Source of the DNA: JAVBLG01 sp031553655
GTDB lineage: Bacteria > Desulfobacterota > Desulfovibrionia > Desulfovibrionales > Desulfovibrionaceae
Direction: 5' to 3'
DNA length: 64,000 nt
Assembly (NCBI GenBank): GCA_031553655.1
Contig: JAVBLG010000101.1
Coordinates: 8,177 to 72,176 of the forward strand
Made by a program: the position numbers and the translations under genes. A model generated the notes under the pieces. That model was not told the origin of the DNA and ran no database searches. It saw nothing but the letters and a program-made list of their open reading frames with translations. This document shows, one piece after another, positions 50,146 through 58,825 of the stretch (position 1 is its first letter; the number at the start of each line of letters is the position of its first letter).

Positions 50146-51081
50146 ATGGCGGAAAACTATCGCTTTGATTTTGAGAAGAGCCGGACGGCGCTTAAAGAAA
50201 GTTTACTGCAGCGCATGGCGGAACAGGGCGATTACCCCACCTTTGTCAACGGGCTCGTGCTTCACCGCTACAACAACGGAGACGAGCCCAAGCCGCGTTT
50301 TTACGAGCCCGTCATCATCGTTGTCGTACAAGGCAAAAAACGGGTTCGTTTCGGCGGGGAGGATCTTGTATACGGCGAGCATACCTGTTTTATCGCCGGC
50401 GTGAACATGCCGGTTTCAAGTTGCGTGATGGTGGCGAGCGAAGATGAGCCGTACCTCTCCATGTCGTTAAATCTGGATAAAGGGCTTATCGCCACCCTGG
50501 CGGCGAAAGTTCCACCCACTATGGACAGTGCGCCGCTTTCAGCCGGGGCGGTGATTCAGCCGGTAGGCCCGGAACTGCTGGACGCTTTTTTGCGCCTGCT
50601 CGAGCTGGCGGAAAACCCTGAGCAGGCGACGGTACTGGGCGATCTGGCGTATCAGGAAATTCACTACAGACTCCTGACCAGCGCTTTCGGTAACCAGCTG
50701 AGGGCGCTGAGCACTTTTGGATCGCAGAGCAACCAGATCGCTCAGGCTATCGCCTGGCTGAGAGACAACTATAATAAGACGCTCCATGTGGAAAAGCTTG
50801 CCGCGCATCTGAACATGGCTCCATCGACATTTCACAAGCACTTTAAAGAAATTACGACATTAAGTCCGCTTCAATACCAGAAGCAGCTTCGGTTGGCGGA
50901 AGCCCAGCGCCTTATGCTGTCTGATGATTATGATGTCACCCAGGCGGCCTTTGCCGTGGGGTACGAGAGTTCAACGCAGTTCAATCGCGAGTATAAACGG
51001 CTTTTCGGGGAATCGCCGCGCAAGGATGTCATGAAAATGAAAAATACGGGTAACGGCAGGCAAAATGTAGCGATGGTATAA
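50146..51081 (+). CDS. AraC-family transcriptional regulator (AraC_N type)
   Basis: A 311-residue regulator from ATG 50146. The sensory domain (HRYNNGDEPKPRFYEPVIIV, VVQGKKRVRFGGEDLVYGEH, FIAGVNMPVSSCVMVASEDE) and both helix-turn-helices are present: LHVEKLAAHLNMAPSTFHKH, then VTQAAFAVGYESSTQFNREY and KRLFGESP. It is a paralogue of the preceding shortened gene, about half identical by eye. It probably controls the adjacent AKR/DUF362/cupin cluster, as is usual for regulators of this type. Confidence 0.92.
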   Translation: MAENYRFDFEKSRTALKESLLQRMAEQGDYPTFVNGLVLHRYNNGDEPKPRFYEPVIIVVVQGKKRVRFGGEDLVYGEHTCFIAGVNMPVSSCVMVASEDEPYLSMSLNLDKGLIATLAAKVPPTMDSAPLSAGAVIQPVGPELLDAFLRLLELAENPEQATVLGDLAYQEIHYRLLTSAFGNQLRALSTFGSQSNQIAQAIAWLRDNYNKTLHVEKLAAHLNMAPSTFHKHFKEITTLSPLQYQKQLRLAEAQRLMLSDDYDVTQAAFAVGYESSTQFNREYKRLFGESPRKDVMKMKNTGNGRQNVAMV

Positions 51082-51220
51082 TAGGGAAAAATGGATGTGT
51101 CCCACCATAACTTTGTGTAATCGATAATCCTATTGAGCGGTAAATCTGCCCTCAAATTGTATGGCAAACCGATTCAAGGCCGCGCCCCAATCTCGCGCCG
51201 CTTGGCGGCCTATTATTTAT

Positions 51221-51554
51221 TTATACGAATAGCCCGTACGGCAGCCACAAGCCAGGTTCAGCCCTGCCCTCGGCATTGATATGCGCGGCAAAGCGTTCCG
51301 CAATGTTCAGGTTGGGGATCATGCCTTCCGCATTCAATCTGCTTCCAAAAAGCGTAAAAAGATCCTTTTCCAAAGCATTGCACAAATAACTATGCCAACC
51401 CCAGTTATAACCTAAAACCTCAAACCCGAGGAGCGACTCCTTTCCATTCCAGGGAACGGGCTCTCTGTTCTTTCCACATGCGCGCGGCTTCGTACTGTTT
51501 ACGACTCATGCGCAGTTTGGCCCAGGGCTTGTCAGACGATAATTTTATCGGCAC
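51221..51554 (-). pseudogene. Unknown protein gene, frameshifted; carries the 55-bp repeat
   Basis: From a GTG at about 51554 the minus strand encodes VPIKLSSDKPWAKLRMSRKQ and YEAARMWKEQR. A frameshift near 51455 moves the frame to PVPWNGKESLLGFEVLGYNW, ALEKDLFTLFGSRLNAEGMI, NIAERFAAHINAEGRAEPGL and WLPYGLFV, ending at TAA 51221. I do not recognise the family. The N-terminal 55 bp recur at 19976-20030 with one mismatch, so two copies existed. Both are broken. Confidence 0.5.
51473..51527. repeat. Dispersed 55-bp repeat, copy 2
   Basis: It matches 19976-20030 in 54 of 55 positions. It is the N-terminal coding part of the unknown pseudogene at 51221-51554. Confidence 0.8.
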
Positions 51555-51589
51555 TATTTCTACCTTAAAGTAATACATTAAAGACAGAC

Positions 51590-51655
51590 CGCCACGGCAA
51601 TGTATTGCTCGTGGGCGGCTCCGGCACAGGCAAAACCCATTTGGCGCTATCGTAG
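51590..51655 (+). mobile_element. IS21-type IstB ATPase fragment
   Basis: Twenty-one codons: RHGNVLLVGGSGTGKTHLAL then a TAG stop. This is the Walker A segment of IstB-like transposition ATPases. Both flanks of the gene are missing; only a fragment remains. Confidence 0.65.
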
Positions 51656-51689
51656 GGCATGACCTTGATCCGTCAGGAAAAACGGGGGC

Positions 51690-51758
51690 GTTTTTACACA
51701 GACCGATCTGGATGCCTGGATCGACAGTTACAACTCAGAAAGAACGCATCAATTATGA
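51690..51758 (+). mobile_element. DDE transposase C-terminal fragment (IS3/IS481-like)
   Basis: The plus strand reads QTDLDAWIDSYNSERTHQL and TGA, similar to the closing part of rve-type integrase-core transposases. It runs directly into the 3' end of the E1 beta gene, overlapping its TAA. It marks an insertion scar beside acoB. Confidence 0.65.
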
Positions 51759-52733
51759 AATCATCTCGCGTATCGTTTGCACCACTGTTTCTACTGAAGG
51801 CTTATAAAACTCTTCCTGAGGCGGCGTAAAAGGTACTGGTATATCTGGAGCCGCAATACGACGCGGCGGAGCTTTCAGTTCCGCAAAACAGGACTCGCTG
51901 ACCAGAGCCACAAGTTCCGCTCCAAAACCACAAAAGCGTGTGGCGTCATGGAGACTGACAAAACGACCGGTTTTACAAACTGAAGATACTATTGTGGCCG
52001 TGTCCAAAGGCAACAGGCTGCGCAGATCGATTACTTCCAACGATATGCCCTTGTCCGCCAAGACATCCGCCGCCTTTAAGGCTACATGCACCGCGCCGCC
52101 ATACGTAGCTAAAGTAACGTCACTCCCGGCGCGTGCAATATGCGCCTGCCCCAAAGGCACTCGAACATCTCCATCAGGCACTTCGCCATGAACACTCCAG
52201 TATAAAGGCATTTCTTCAATGACTATCACCGGATCGGGATCAAAGATGGCAGACAACATTAGTCCCTTGGCGTCAGCGGGATTTGAAGGACAGACCACTT
52301 TCAGCCCAGGCACATGGGCCAGCCAAGCCTCCAAATAGTGAGAATGCTGACAACCCGCTGAAAAGATGCCTGTCTTGATACGCACAGTCAGGGGAAAGCT
52401 TGATAACCCGCCGCTTAAATAGCGAAGCTTTGCCGCATGATTCACGATCATGTCCGAAGCCAGAGTGACAAAGGGAAAAAACATCACTTCAATTACAGGT
52501 TTGAGCCCCATGCAACTAGCACCAACGGCAAGGCCGGCAATGCCCGCTTCGCTGACCGGCGTGTCGCGCACCCGGTCCGGTCCAAAACGTTCCAAGAGCC
52601 CGTTCGTCGGCAGGTGGGGACTGACGTGGATAGATGTGCCGATACCTTCGCCAGCCAAAAACACGTTTTTATCCATCTCCATAGCAAGAGCCAAGGCCGA
52701 TCCGATTGCTTGTCCTGTACTTTGCACGCTCAT
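51753..52733 (-). CDS. acoB: TPP-dependent 2-oxoacid/acetoin dehydrogenase, E1 beta subunit
   Basis: A 326-residue transketolase-like beta subunit: AIGSALALAMEMDKNVFLAG, GLLERFGPDRVRDTPVSEAG, IAGLAVGASCMGLKPVIEVM and the PVIVIEEMPLYWSVHGEVPD segment, then the transketolase C domain (DVTLATYGGAVHVALKAADV, LEVIDLRSLLPLDTATIVSS). With E1 alpha it forms a tetramer that decarboxylates pyruvate, cleaves acetoin or acts on a similar substrate. It is the second gene after acoA (5 bp). E2 and E3 genes are not adjacent; the 3' flank is IS debris. Confidence 0.88.
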   Translation of the reverse strand: MSVQSTGQAIGSALALAMEMDKNVFLAGEGIGTSIHVSPHLPTNGLLERFGPDRVRDTPVSEAGIAGLAVGASCMGLKPVIEVMFFPFVTLASDMIVNHAAKLRYLSGGLSSFPLTVRIKTGIFSAGCQHSHYLEAWLAHVPGLKVVCPSNPADAKGLMLSAIFDPDPVIVIEEMPLYWSVHGEVPDGDVRVPLGQAHIARAGSDVTLATYGGAVHVALKAADVLADKGISLEVIDLRSLLPLDTATIVSSVCKTGRFVSLHDATRFCGFGAELVALVSESCFAELKAPPRRIAAPDIPVPFTPPQEEFYKPSVETVVQTIREMIS

Positions 52734-52738
52734 ACGAT

Positions 52739-53722
52739 CTACCCCTCCCTTACGAAAGAATTGACATAAATATGATCCAGAGCCTCCTCGGGCAATGGAT
52801 ATGGACTCGCATCAGCAAAGGCTACTGCCTCGTCTACTTGGGCTTTGGCTTGCTCTTCAATAGCTTCTGTCGACTCAAGCACTCCAGCCTCACGCAATAC
52901 TTGCGTGTAGCGAATAATGGGGTCGCGTTCAGCCCAAGCCGCCAATTCGGCCTTGTCAACATAATGCTGGATATCATGTTCACCATGCCCATGCATGCGG
53001 TAAGTCTGACATTCCAAAAGCGCAGGGCCTCGTCCCTGACGACAGTCATTGAGAAGCTTGGCCGCCATTTGGTATACCGCCTCCACATCGTTTCCGTCCA
53101 CGGCCTCCCCCGGCATACCATAGGCCGGGGCACGGTCCACGATACGGCTGATGGGGCAGTGTTCGGCGTGAGCCTGCGCTCCCGCCCAACAATTGGACTC
53201 ACAAACAAAAAGCACAGGGAGCTTCCAAAGTGCGGCCAGATTCATCGCTTCGTGGACGCTGCCTTCCGCGGCTGCCCCATCTCCCAAAAAAACGCAAGTT
53301 GCAGCCTGTTCGCGGCGGTAATGCTGGGCAAAGGCGGCCCCCATGGCCAACAGTGGCGCAGCGCCAACCACTGTCGAGGTCATAAGCACATTATGACTTG
53401 GGTCGGCAAGATGCAACGTACCCGATTTACCCTGATTGAGGCCGTCCTTTTTGCCCATAATTTCCGCTAAAAGCGGTTTGGGATCAACTCCTCGCGCCAA
53501 CATATGACCATGGCTGCGGTGATTGGTGACAATGACATCGGTATCGTTCAATGCCTGGACCACTCCCGCAGCAATTGCTTCCTGGCCGTGACAAGTAATC
53601 TGCATTCCAGGCAGGCGTCCTTGTGCATGGGCCAATTCGGTAATTTTATCCTCAAATGTACGGATTAAAATCATGTTTGAGAGCAGAGCCAAACGCTGCT
53701 CTTGATCGAACTGCTTTTGCAT
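52739..53722 (-). CDS. acoA: TPP-dependent 2-oxoacid/acetoin dehydrogenase, E1 alpha subunit
   Basis: A 327-residue TPP-binding subunit. Motifs: MILIRTFEDKITELAHAQGR at the start, the ITCHGQEAIAAGVVQALNDT segment, NHRSHGHMLARGVDPKPLLA, and the thiamine site GDGAAAEGSVHEAMNLAALW (Gly-Asp-Gly ... Asn, here with Met-Asn-Leu). AGGAGG lies upstream of the start. Sequence type fits acetoin dehydrogenase (AcoA) best, but branched-chain or pyruvate types cannot be excluded. A TTGAC-N5-GTCAA dyad 26 bp upstream may be an operator. Confidence 0.9.
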   Translation of the reverse strand: MQKQFDQEQRLALLSNMILIRTFEDKITELAHAQGRLPGMQITCHGQEAIAAGVVQALNDTDVIVTNHRSHGHMLARGVDPKPLLAEIMGKKDGLNQGKSGTLHLADPSHNVLMTSTVVGAAPLLAMGAAFAQHYRREQAATCVFLGDGAAAEGSVHEAMNLAALWKLPVLFVCESNCWAGAQAHAEHCPISRIVDRAPAYGMPGEAVDGNDVEAVYQMAAKLLNDCRQGRGPALLECQTYRMHGHGEHDIQHYVDKAELAAWAERDPIIRYTQVLREAGVLESTEAIEEQAKAQVDEAVAFADASPYPLPEEALDHIYVNSFVREG

Positions 53723-53747
53723 AGCAAAGCCTCCTGGTCTTATAGAG

Positions 53748-53762
53748 TTGACGACTGGTCAA
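53748..53762. promoter_or_regulatory. Dyad upstream of acoA
   Basis: TTGAC (53748-53752), five bases, GTCAA (53758-53762), a perfect inverted repeat 26 bp before the acoA start, in the place of a GntR- or TetR-like operator. Confidence 0.4.
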
Positions 53763-54105
53763 AAAAATTCTTTATTACTATAGCAAAACATAAATAAATA
53801 TTCCAGATGGTGTAGGCAGAGATTACGCCGACCTGATCGCTAACCCCTTAATGATTGCATTCTAAGGCGTAGGCGACCGTCTGCGGAAACGCCTCGCAGT
53901 TGGTGGCCTCTCCCCATGCTTCATGCGGTAACCTCGCCCCGCACCATATAGGCATAGTTTAAACAGGAAGGACAAAGGCCCCCTATGAAGCGGACTATGC
54001 TTCGGCAATGATTGACAAGACAGAGAAAGGGAGCAGCCGGAAACAGCGCATAAGTGTCATTGGTCTGGCGTAAAAAATGCTTGGTCAAATATGGAAATAA
54101 GCTGT
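53763..54105. other. Gene-free region before acoA
   Basis: No clear gene. An A+T-rich part (53763-53810) is likely the acoA promoter. On the plus strand around 53970-54070 a 30-codon open run (YEADYASAMIDKTEKGSSRK) ends in TAA; it resembles nothing known. Confidence 0.4.
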
Positions 54106-54588
54106 TCAAACTATGGGCCGACGGCGATAAAAAATCATGCCCGGCAAGGCCAGACCCAAAGTCAGGGCGGCCACGATAGCCAGAGTGTTGAGAAAGGAGC
54201 TTACGGCAGCGCCCATCAAGATTTCATTGTACCCTTCGGTATGCAATCGGACAAGTGATATCACGGCCTTGTAGGCCATCACCCCCGGCACCATGGGGAT
54301 AAGCGCGGCCACAGTGAACACTTTGGGATGCGCCAGAAAGCGGCGGGAAAAATAGATGCCGGCAAACCCTATGCCCAGTGCGCCGAAAAAGGTGGAGATC
54401 ACAAGGGGCAGACCGCAGGCGAGCAAGACAAAGCGCAAGCCGTGCCCCAGAGCGCCCAAAATGGCGCAATAGCGTAAAGCTCTGACAGGCACGTTGAACA
54501 CCAGGGCAAAACCCACCGCAGGCACGGCGGCCAGCAGCATATCCCGGGCAAGAGCTATGAAAAACGATAGTACCGCGTTCACATCCAT
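54106..54588 (-). CDS. Threonine/serine exporter, ThrE-type C-terminal half (DUF3815, YjjB-like)
   Basis: A 160-residue membrane protein from ATG 54588. It has about five hydrophobic segments (DMLLAAVPAVGFALVFNVPV, VLLACGLPLVISTFFGALGI, VFTVAALIPMVPGVMAYKAV, TLAIVAALTLGLALPGMIFY). It matches the short ThrE half (YjjB, DUF3815). With the upstream YjjP-like protein it forms a split amino-acid or dicarboxylate exporter (in E. coli YjjPB exports succinate). The start overlaps the partner's end by 10 bp. Confidence 0.88.
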   Translation of the reverse strand: MDVNAVLSFFIALARDMLLAAVPAVGFALVFNVPVRALRYCAILGALGHGLRFVLLACGLPLVISTFFGALGIGFAGIYFSRRFLAHPKVFTVAALIPMVPGVMAYKAVISLVRLHTEGYNEILMGAAVSSFLNTLAIVAALTLGLALPGMIFYRRRPIV

Positions 54589-55355
54589 CCATGTATCCCC
54601 CACAAGATCGTGGCGGCCGTAATTCCTATGCAGGTGGAGACGGTCAGCAGCGTGGCTATGACCCAGCGGGCTATGCCGGTATTGGTATACCCCTTGAGCA
54701 TGTCGGCCACAGAATTGATCAAAGGGAAGCCCGGCACCAGAAACAGCACGCAGGAAGCGAGCGCCACTTCCGGCGTATGCGTCATATGGCGCGCGCAGGC
54801 AAAACCAGCCAAGGTGGTCGCCACAAAGGCGGCAATGCAGAAATTAAGCAAGGGATTGTACTGTAGTGCGGCAATGCACAAACGTAAAGCCATGGCAATG
54901 CCTCCGGACAGGCAGGCAATGAGTGCGCCGGCGTAGTCGGCCCCGGCCAATAAAGAAAAACAGCCGCAGGAGATGCCGATCATCGGCGCGACAAGCGAGT
55001 GTGGATAGTGATGCGGACGCACGGAAGAAAGCAGTTCCTGGGCTGCGGCCGGAGACAATTTTTCCTGTTCGATGCGTATTAGGATGCGTTGCACCTCCGT
55101 CACCACGCCCATGTTGATGCCCCCGTCGATGTTACGGCGAGTGGTGGTTACGCAGTAGCCCCCGGACAGAGTGGTGACCACGATGCCCCCGGCTGAAATG
55201 AGCACCTCTACCGAATCCATTCCCAGCGCCAGTCCCGTACGCACGGCGATCTGCTCCACCAGCGCCGTTTCCGCGCCGTGGCGCATAACCAGCATGGCGC
55301 TCTGCGCGCACAATCTTGTAATGGCCCGCTGCCTGTCATTGTCATTGCCGCAACA
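54579..55355 (-). CDS. Threonine/serine exporter, ThrE-type N-terminal half (DUF1212, YjjP-like)
   Basis: A 258-residue membrane protein from ATG 55355 (an upstream start at 55406 is possible). A cytoplasmic N-terminal domain (ALVEQIAVRTGLALGMDSVE, GGIVVTTLSGGYCVTTTRRN) precedes about five membrane segments (MIGISCGCFSLLAGADYAGA, LNFCIAAFVATTLAGFACAR, VALASCVLFLVPGFPLINSV, GIARWVIATLLTVSTCIGIT). It is DUF1212 as in YjjP and the N-terminal half of ThrE. It precedes and overlaps the YjjB-like gene. Confidence 0.9.
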   Translation of the reverse strand, partial: CCGNDNDRQRAITRLCAQSAMLVMRHGAETALVEQIAVRTGLALGMDSVEVLISAGGIVVTTLSGGYCVTTTRRNIDGGINMGVVTEVQRILIRIEQEKLSPAAAQELLSSVRPHHYPHSLVAPMIGISCGCFSLLAGADYAGALIACLSGGIAMALRLCIAALQYNPLLNFCIAAFVATTLAGFACARHMTHTPEVALASCVLFLVPGFPLINSVADMLKGYTNTGIARWVIATLLTVSTCIGITAATILWGIHGWM

Positions 55356-55489
55356 CATCCGAACCTCCGCGTGGCACGGTATATACCATCTCCCATTCTC
55401 TGTCAAAATTTAAGGCCCCCCCGGCGATCGGGGGTATACTTGCCAAGTCAGGCAACGGTTGAAGCCTTTTGTGGCGGACATTTTCCGGT

Positions 55490-57376
55490 TCAGCCGGAAA
55501 GCTCGCCAAGCTCTTGCAGCCGCTGCTCCACAAACTCCCAGCGCAGCAGCATCTCCATTTGTTCTCCCTCCAACGCGGTGAGGCGCTCCGTTGTCCGGGT
55601 GAATGCCGCCTGGTCTCTGGTGAACAAATCAGGGTCCGCAAGGGCCATTTCAAGATTTTTCTGCTCTTGCTCCAGGGCGTCCAGGCGTTCCGGCAGAGAT
55701 TCCAGCTCCCGGGTCAACCGCTCGCACTCCCGCTGCTCCTTGAAGCCGCGCCTGCGGGCTTTTTCCGTGACGGGCCGCTGATTATGGTGAGCATTTTTTT
55801 CTTCCGTCTTCCGCTCCTGCACCGGCACGGGCCTTTGACGCAGCCAGTCCGTATACGCTCCGACATACTCATGCGCCATGCCGTCGCCTTCAAGCGCGAT
55901 CACGCTAGTCACAAGGTTGTCCAAAAAAACCCGGTCGTGGCTGACGATGAGTACTGGACCGGAGTAGTCCGCGACCAACTCTTCCAGAAGTTCCAGCGTT
56001 TCCGCGTCCAGGTCATTGGTTGGTTCGTCCAGCACCAGCACATTCGATGGCCGAGTGAAGAGTTTCGCCAGGAGCAACCGGTTGCGCTCTCCGCCGGACA
56101 AGGCTTTAACCGGCAGGCGGAGGCGGTCCGGGGTAAAGAGAAAGTCTTGCAAATACCCGGCGACATGGCGCGTGCCGCCGCTCAATGTGACCACGTCATT
56201 TCCTTCCGCCACGCTGTGCATGACGCTTTCTTCCGGGTCCAGAGTCTCGCGCAGTTGGTCGAAGTAACTGACTTGCAAATTGGTGCCCAGGCGCACTGCC
56301 CCTTCTGTGGGTGGCAGCTCGCCGAGCAGCACGCGGATCAGAGTGGTTTTCCCGGTTCCGTTGTTGCCGATGAGGCCCACGCGGTCCCCGCGCTGGATAA
56401 TGGCGGAAAACTCGCTGAAAAGCGGCGGCTTTCCGGGATAGGCGAAGGCGATGTTGTCCGCCTCTATGACAAGCTTACCCGAGCGTTCGGCCTCCTGCGC
56501 GGCCATGCGCACACTCCCTTGCCTATCGCGCCGTGCGGCCCGCTCGGTGCGCATAGATTCAAGGGCGCGCACCCGGCCCATGTTGCGCGTGCGCCGGGCC
56601 TTGATGCCCTGGCGTATCCATACCTCTTCCTGAGCGAGCTTCTTGTCAAAAAGTGAGAAAGCGCGCTCCTCGGCGGCGAGGCGTTCCTCCCGCCGCTCCG
56701 GATAGCGGTCAAAGCCGCAGGAATAGCTGTGAAGCTTGCCCCGATCAATTTCCACCACTCGCGTGGCGAGGCGTCCGGCAAAGGCCCGATCGTGGCTGAC
56801 GAAAATCATGGTGCGGGCCTTGCGCAATAAGAATTCCTCCAGCCAGGTGATGGTCGCAAGATCCAGGTGGTTGGTCGGTTCGTCAAGAAAGAGGTCTTCG
56901 GAGCAAACAAGCGCCCTTGCCAGGGCTACCCGCCGTTTGGTTCCGCCGGAAAGCGCGGCGAATTCGGCATCCGGCTCCAGTTGCAGATGGTTGATGACGG
57001 CGAGCACATCTCCGTAACGTTCCCAGCCGTCCCATGATTCTTTTCCGCGTTCCGTTCCGGAATGGGCGGCGGCCAAGGCTTTGCCTTCTTCGCCGAGTGC
57101 TTCGGCCACCAGGGAAAAAACGGAGCCGCGCCAGCCTTCCGGCACATCCTGGGGCATTTGCCCGATCAACGTGCCGGGCCGGATGATGATGCCGGAATCC
57201 GGCTGCATCCGCCCTCCAAGAAGCGCCAACAGCGAAGATTTTCCCGCTCCGTTGCGGCCGACGAGACAGAGCCGCTCGCCGGTTTCAACAGAAAAGTCCG
57301 CCGCGTCCAACAGCGGTTTTCCACCGAGGTTCAGGGTAACGCCCTGCATGTTCAAAAATGCCAATACCTTCTCCAA
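55490..57376 (-). CDS. uup: ABC-F family ATPase, Uup type
   Basis: A 628-residue cytosolic protein with two ABC ATPase domains and no membrane part. Domain 1 has Walker A LVGRNGAGKSSLLA (~residues 37-50), signature LSGGTKRRVALARA and Walker B LFLDEPTNHLDLAT. Domain 2 has LIGNNGTGKTTLIR, LSGGERNRLLLAKL and LVLDEPTNDLDAET. A charged linker (AEERAFSLFDKKLAQEEVWI) joins them, and a C-terminal coiled coil (LTRELESLPERLDALEQEQK) is the Uup-type DNA-binding tail. ABC-F proteins act on ribosomes; Uup also affects transposon excision. Monocistronic. Confidence 0.95.
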   Translation of the reverse strand: MEKVLAFLNMQGVTLNLGGKPLLDAADFSVETGERLCLVGRNGAGKSSLLALLGGRMQPDSGIIIRPGTLIGQMPQDVPEGWRGSVFSLVAEALGEEGKALAAAHSGTERGKESWDGWERYGDVLAVINHLQLEPDAEFAALSGGTKRRVALARALVCSEDLFLDEPTNHLDLATITWLEEFLLRKARTMIFVSHDRAFAGRLATRVVEIDRGKLHSYSCGFDRYPERREERLAAEERAFSLFDKKLAQEEVWIRQGIKARRTRNMGRVRALESMRTERAARRDRQGSVRMAAQEAERSGKLVIEADNIAFAYPGKPPLFSEFSAIIQRGDRVGLIGNNGTGKTTLIRVLLGELPPTEGAVRLGTNLQVSYFDQLRETLDPEESVMHSVAEGNDVVTLSGGTRHVAGYLQDFLFTPDRLRLPVKALSGGERNRLLLAKLFTRPSNVLVLDEPTNDLDAETLELLEELVADYSGPVLIVSHDRVFLDNLVTSVIALEGDGMAHEYVGAYTDWLRQRPVPVQERKTEEKNAHHNQRPVTEKARRRGFKEQRECERLTRELESLPERLDALEQEQKNLEMALADPDLFTRDQAAFTRTTERLTALEGEQMEMLLRWEFVEQRLQELGELSG

Positions 57377-57645
57377 TGCTGTGATCTAATTACATTTTAT
57401 ACAAAAAGCTCCCCCACACATATAATGAGCAAAGCCCCGCTTTTCAAAACAGCGACTATAAGCATTAGTTTCAGCAAAGGCTAGGGAAACATGCCGCGCC
57501 GACAAAGAGGGCGCTTCAGGGTAAGGAAACCTCAGAAATTGGACCTGATTTTTTTGAAAAGGCCGGGCTGCCCGAAGTGGAAAACGAAATAGATTTGCCT
57601 GAATAATTCCCGTATAATACATGGCTTGCTATGATGCCTGCCAGG

Positions 57646-57710
57646 AATGAGGATGGCGGCTCCAGTGAATGGAGCCGACCACAATTCTATGATGCGGCTG
57701 CATCCTCATT
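57646..57710 (+). promoter_or_regulatory. Nested inverted repeats upstream of the secreted-protein gene
   Basis: An outer pair AATGAGGATG (57646-57655) and CATCCTCATT (57701-57710) encloses an inner hairpin CGGCTCCA (57657-57664) / TGGAGCCG (57670-57677). All arms pair perfectly. It lies 46 bp before the start at 57756; a structured leader RNA or a protein-binding region. Confidence 0.55.
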
Positions 57711-57755
57711 ATGATGCATTTTAATACCAACATACTATAATGAGGGAGAAAATTT

Positions 57756-58739
57756 ATGAGCAAGCTCGTTTCGGCTCTGGCCCTCTCCGCTGCGTTGCTT
57801 TGTCAGACCGCCACAGCCATGGCGGCGAATCTGAACATTGAATACGACAATAAAACCGGTTTTGACTTTGTGGCAATCAAGGCCAAATTGGAAACCGCGC
57901 AGGGAACACGCGAAGAGCGCTCGCGTGTGGCCCTGCCCAACAATGGTTCTTATCGTATTGACGTAACCGGGGCTGTAAACCCCCTGGACATACGCCTGGA
58001 ATTGATTAACGGCTGCCTGGATTTTAATGATCTGTCCGGCCTGAAGCCTGTGGACCCCATACGCCTGACTGTTTCCATGCACAACGGCGTGCCCCGCCTG
58101 GAACAGATTGGCACGGACGGTAAGCTAAGCTCGGTCAACGGCAAAGCCATATGGTTTCTCAATGACGGCAACCGATCGCATGCCGTGCCCATTGAAGACG
58201 CCGTGAAAGCCGGAAGCTTGGACAGAGTGCGCGAATTGATCAAAACAACTCTGCCCCCCTCGGCCAACATCAACAATGTGCTTTTTATCGAGGATGACGG
58301 CAAGACTTTGGTTTTTCCCGCTTCCGCATGCGGTCTAATCGGGGTAGGCCGGGCCGTAACCACCCCTTCGGGCATGGTGGCATTTTCTTTACGGTTACCC
58401 ATGAGCGACGATGCGCTGAAAAAGATTTTCGATGATTTCCACGCACGCGGTTACGGTCTGTGGAGGGCCAGCCTGAGAGGCAGCAACGAAAACAGAACCA
58501 TTGAATATGCTAGAAGCGGAAAAAACGCGGCAGAAGATTTTTCATCCCTGCGCGAAGCTTATATTACCGCCCGCAACAAGGGCGGGTTACGCGAATTTTC
58601 CGCGGTAATCGCGCCCAACACGGACTTGATGCAAGCTGCCTTCGGCAAAAAGCCAGTTTCCGCCCATGGCGCGATTTTGTATTGCGGTTCCGGCGGGTTG
58701 GAAATTTTCTGGTTGCCTGATATTACCCGCACGTTTTAA
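57756..58739 (+). CDS. Secreted protein of unknown function (paralogue A)
   Basis: A 327-residue protein with a signal peptide (KLVSALALSAALLCQTATAM, cleaved about AMAAN). The mature part begins with a short beta-rich stretch (LNIEYDNKTGFDFVAIKAKL, and SYRIDVTGAVNPLDIRLELI), a middle NGKAIWFLNDGNRSHAVPIE...RVRELIKTTL segment and a C-terminal helical/beta domain (LREAYITARNKGGLREFSAV). The layout parallels the next gene (59113), so the two are paralogues. Unrecognised family, possibly periplasmic. Confidence 0.75.
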   Translation: MSKLVSALALSAALLCQTATAMAANLNIEYDNKTGFDFVAIKAKLETAQGTREERSRVALPNNGSYRIDVTGAVNPLDIRLELINGCLDFNDLSGLKPVDPIRLTVSMHNGVPRLEQIGTDGKLSSVNGKAIWFLNDGNRSHAVPIEDAVKAGSLDRVRELIKTTLPPSANINNVLFIEDDGKTLVFPASACGLIGVGRAVTTPSGMVAFSLRLPMSDDALKKIFDDFHARGYGLWRASLRGSNENRTIEYARSGKNAAEDFSSLREAYITARNKGGLREFSAVIAPNTDLMQAAFGKKPVSAHGAILYCGSGGLEIFWLPDITRTF

Positions 58740-58793
58740 GGATTTGAAATATTTTAACTAATTGAAAACATAAGATAAATCCTATTTTTTTAA

Positions 58794-58825
58794 CCTCTGC
58801 TCAAAAACTGGGCAGAGGGTTTTTA
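58794..58825 (+). terminator. Intrinsic terminator after paralogue A
   Basis: CCTCTGC (58794-58800) pairs with GCAGAGG (58812-58818) and is followed by GTTTTTATT. Good rho-independent form. Confidence 0.8.

Noticed and set aside
55469..56656. 395-codon plus-strand open frame
   Set aside because: Antisense to the ABC-F gene uup, whose Walker and signature motifs are unambiguous.
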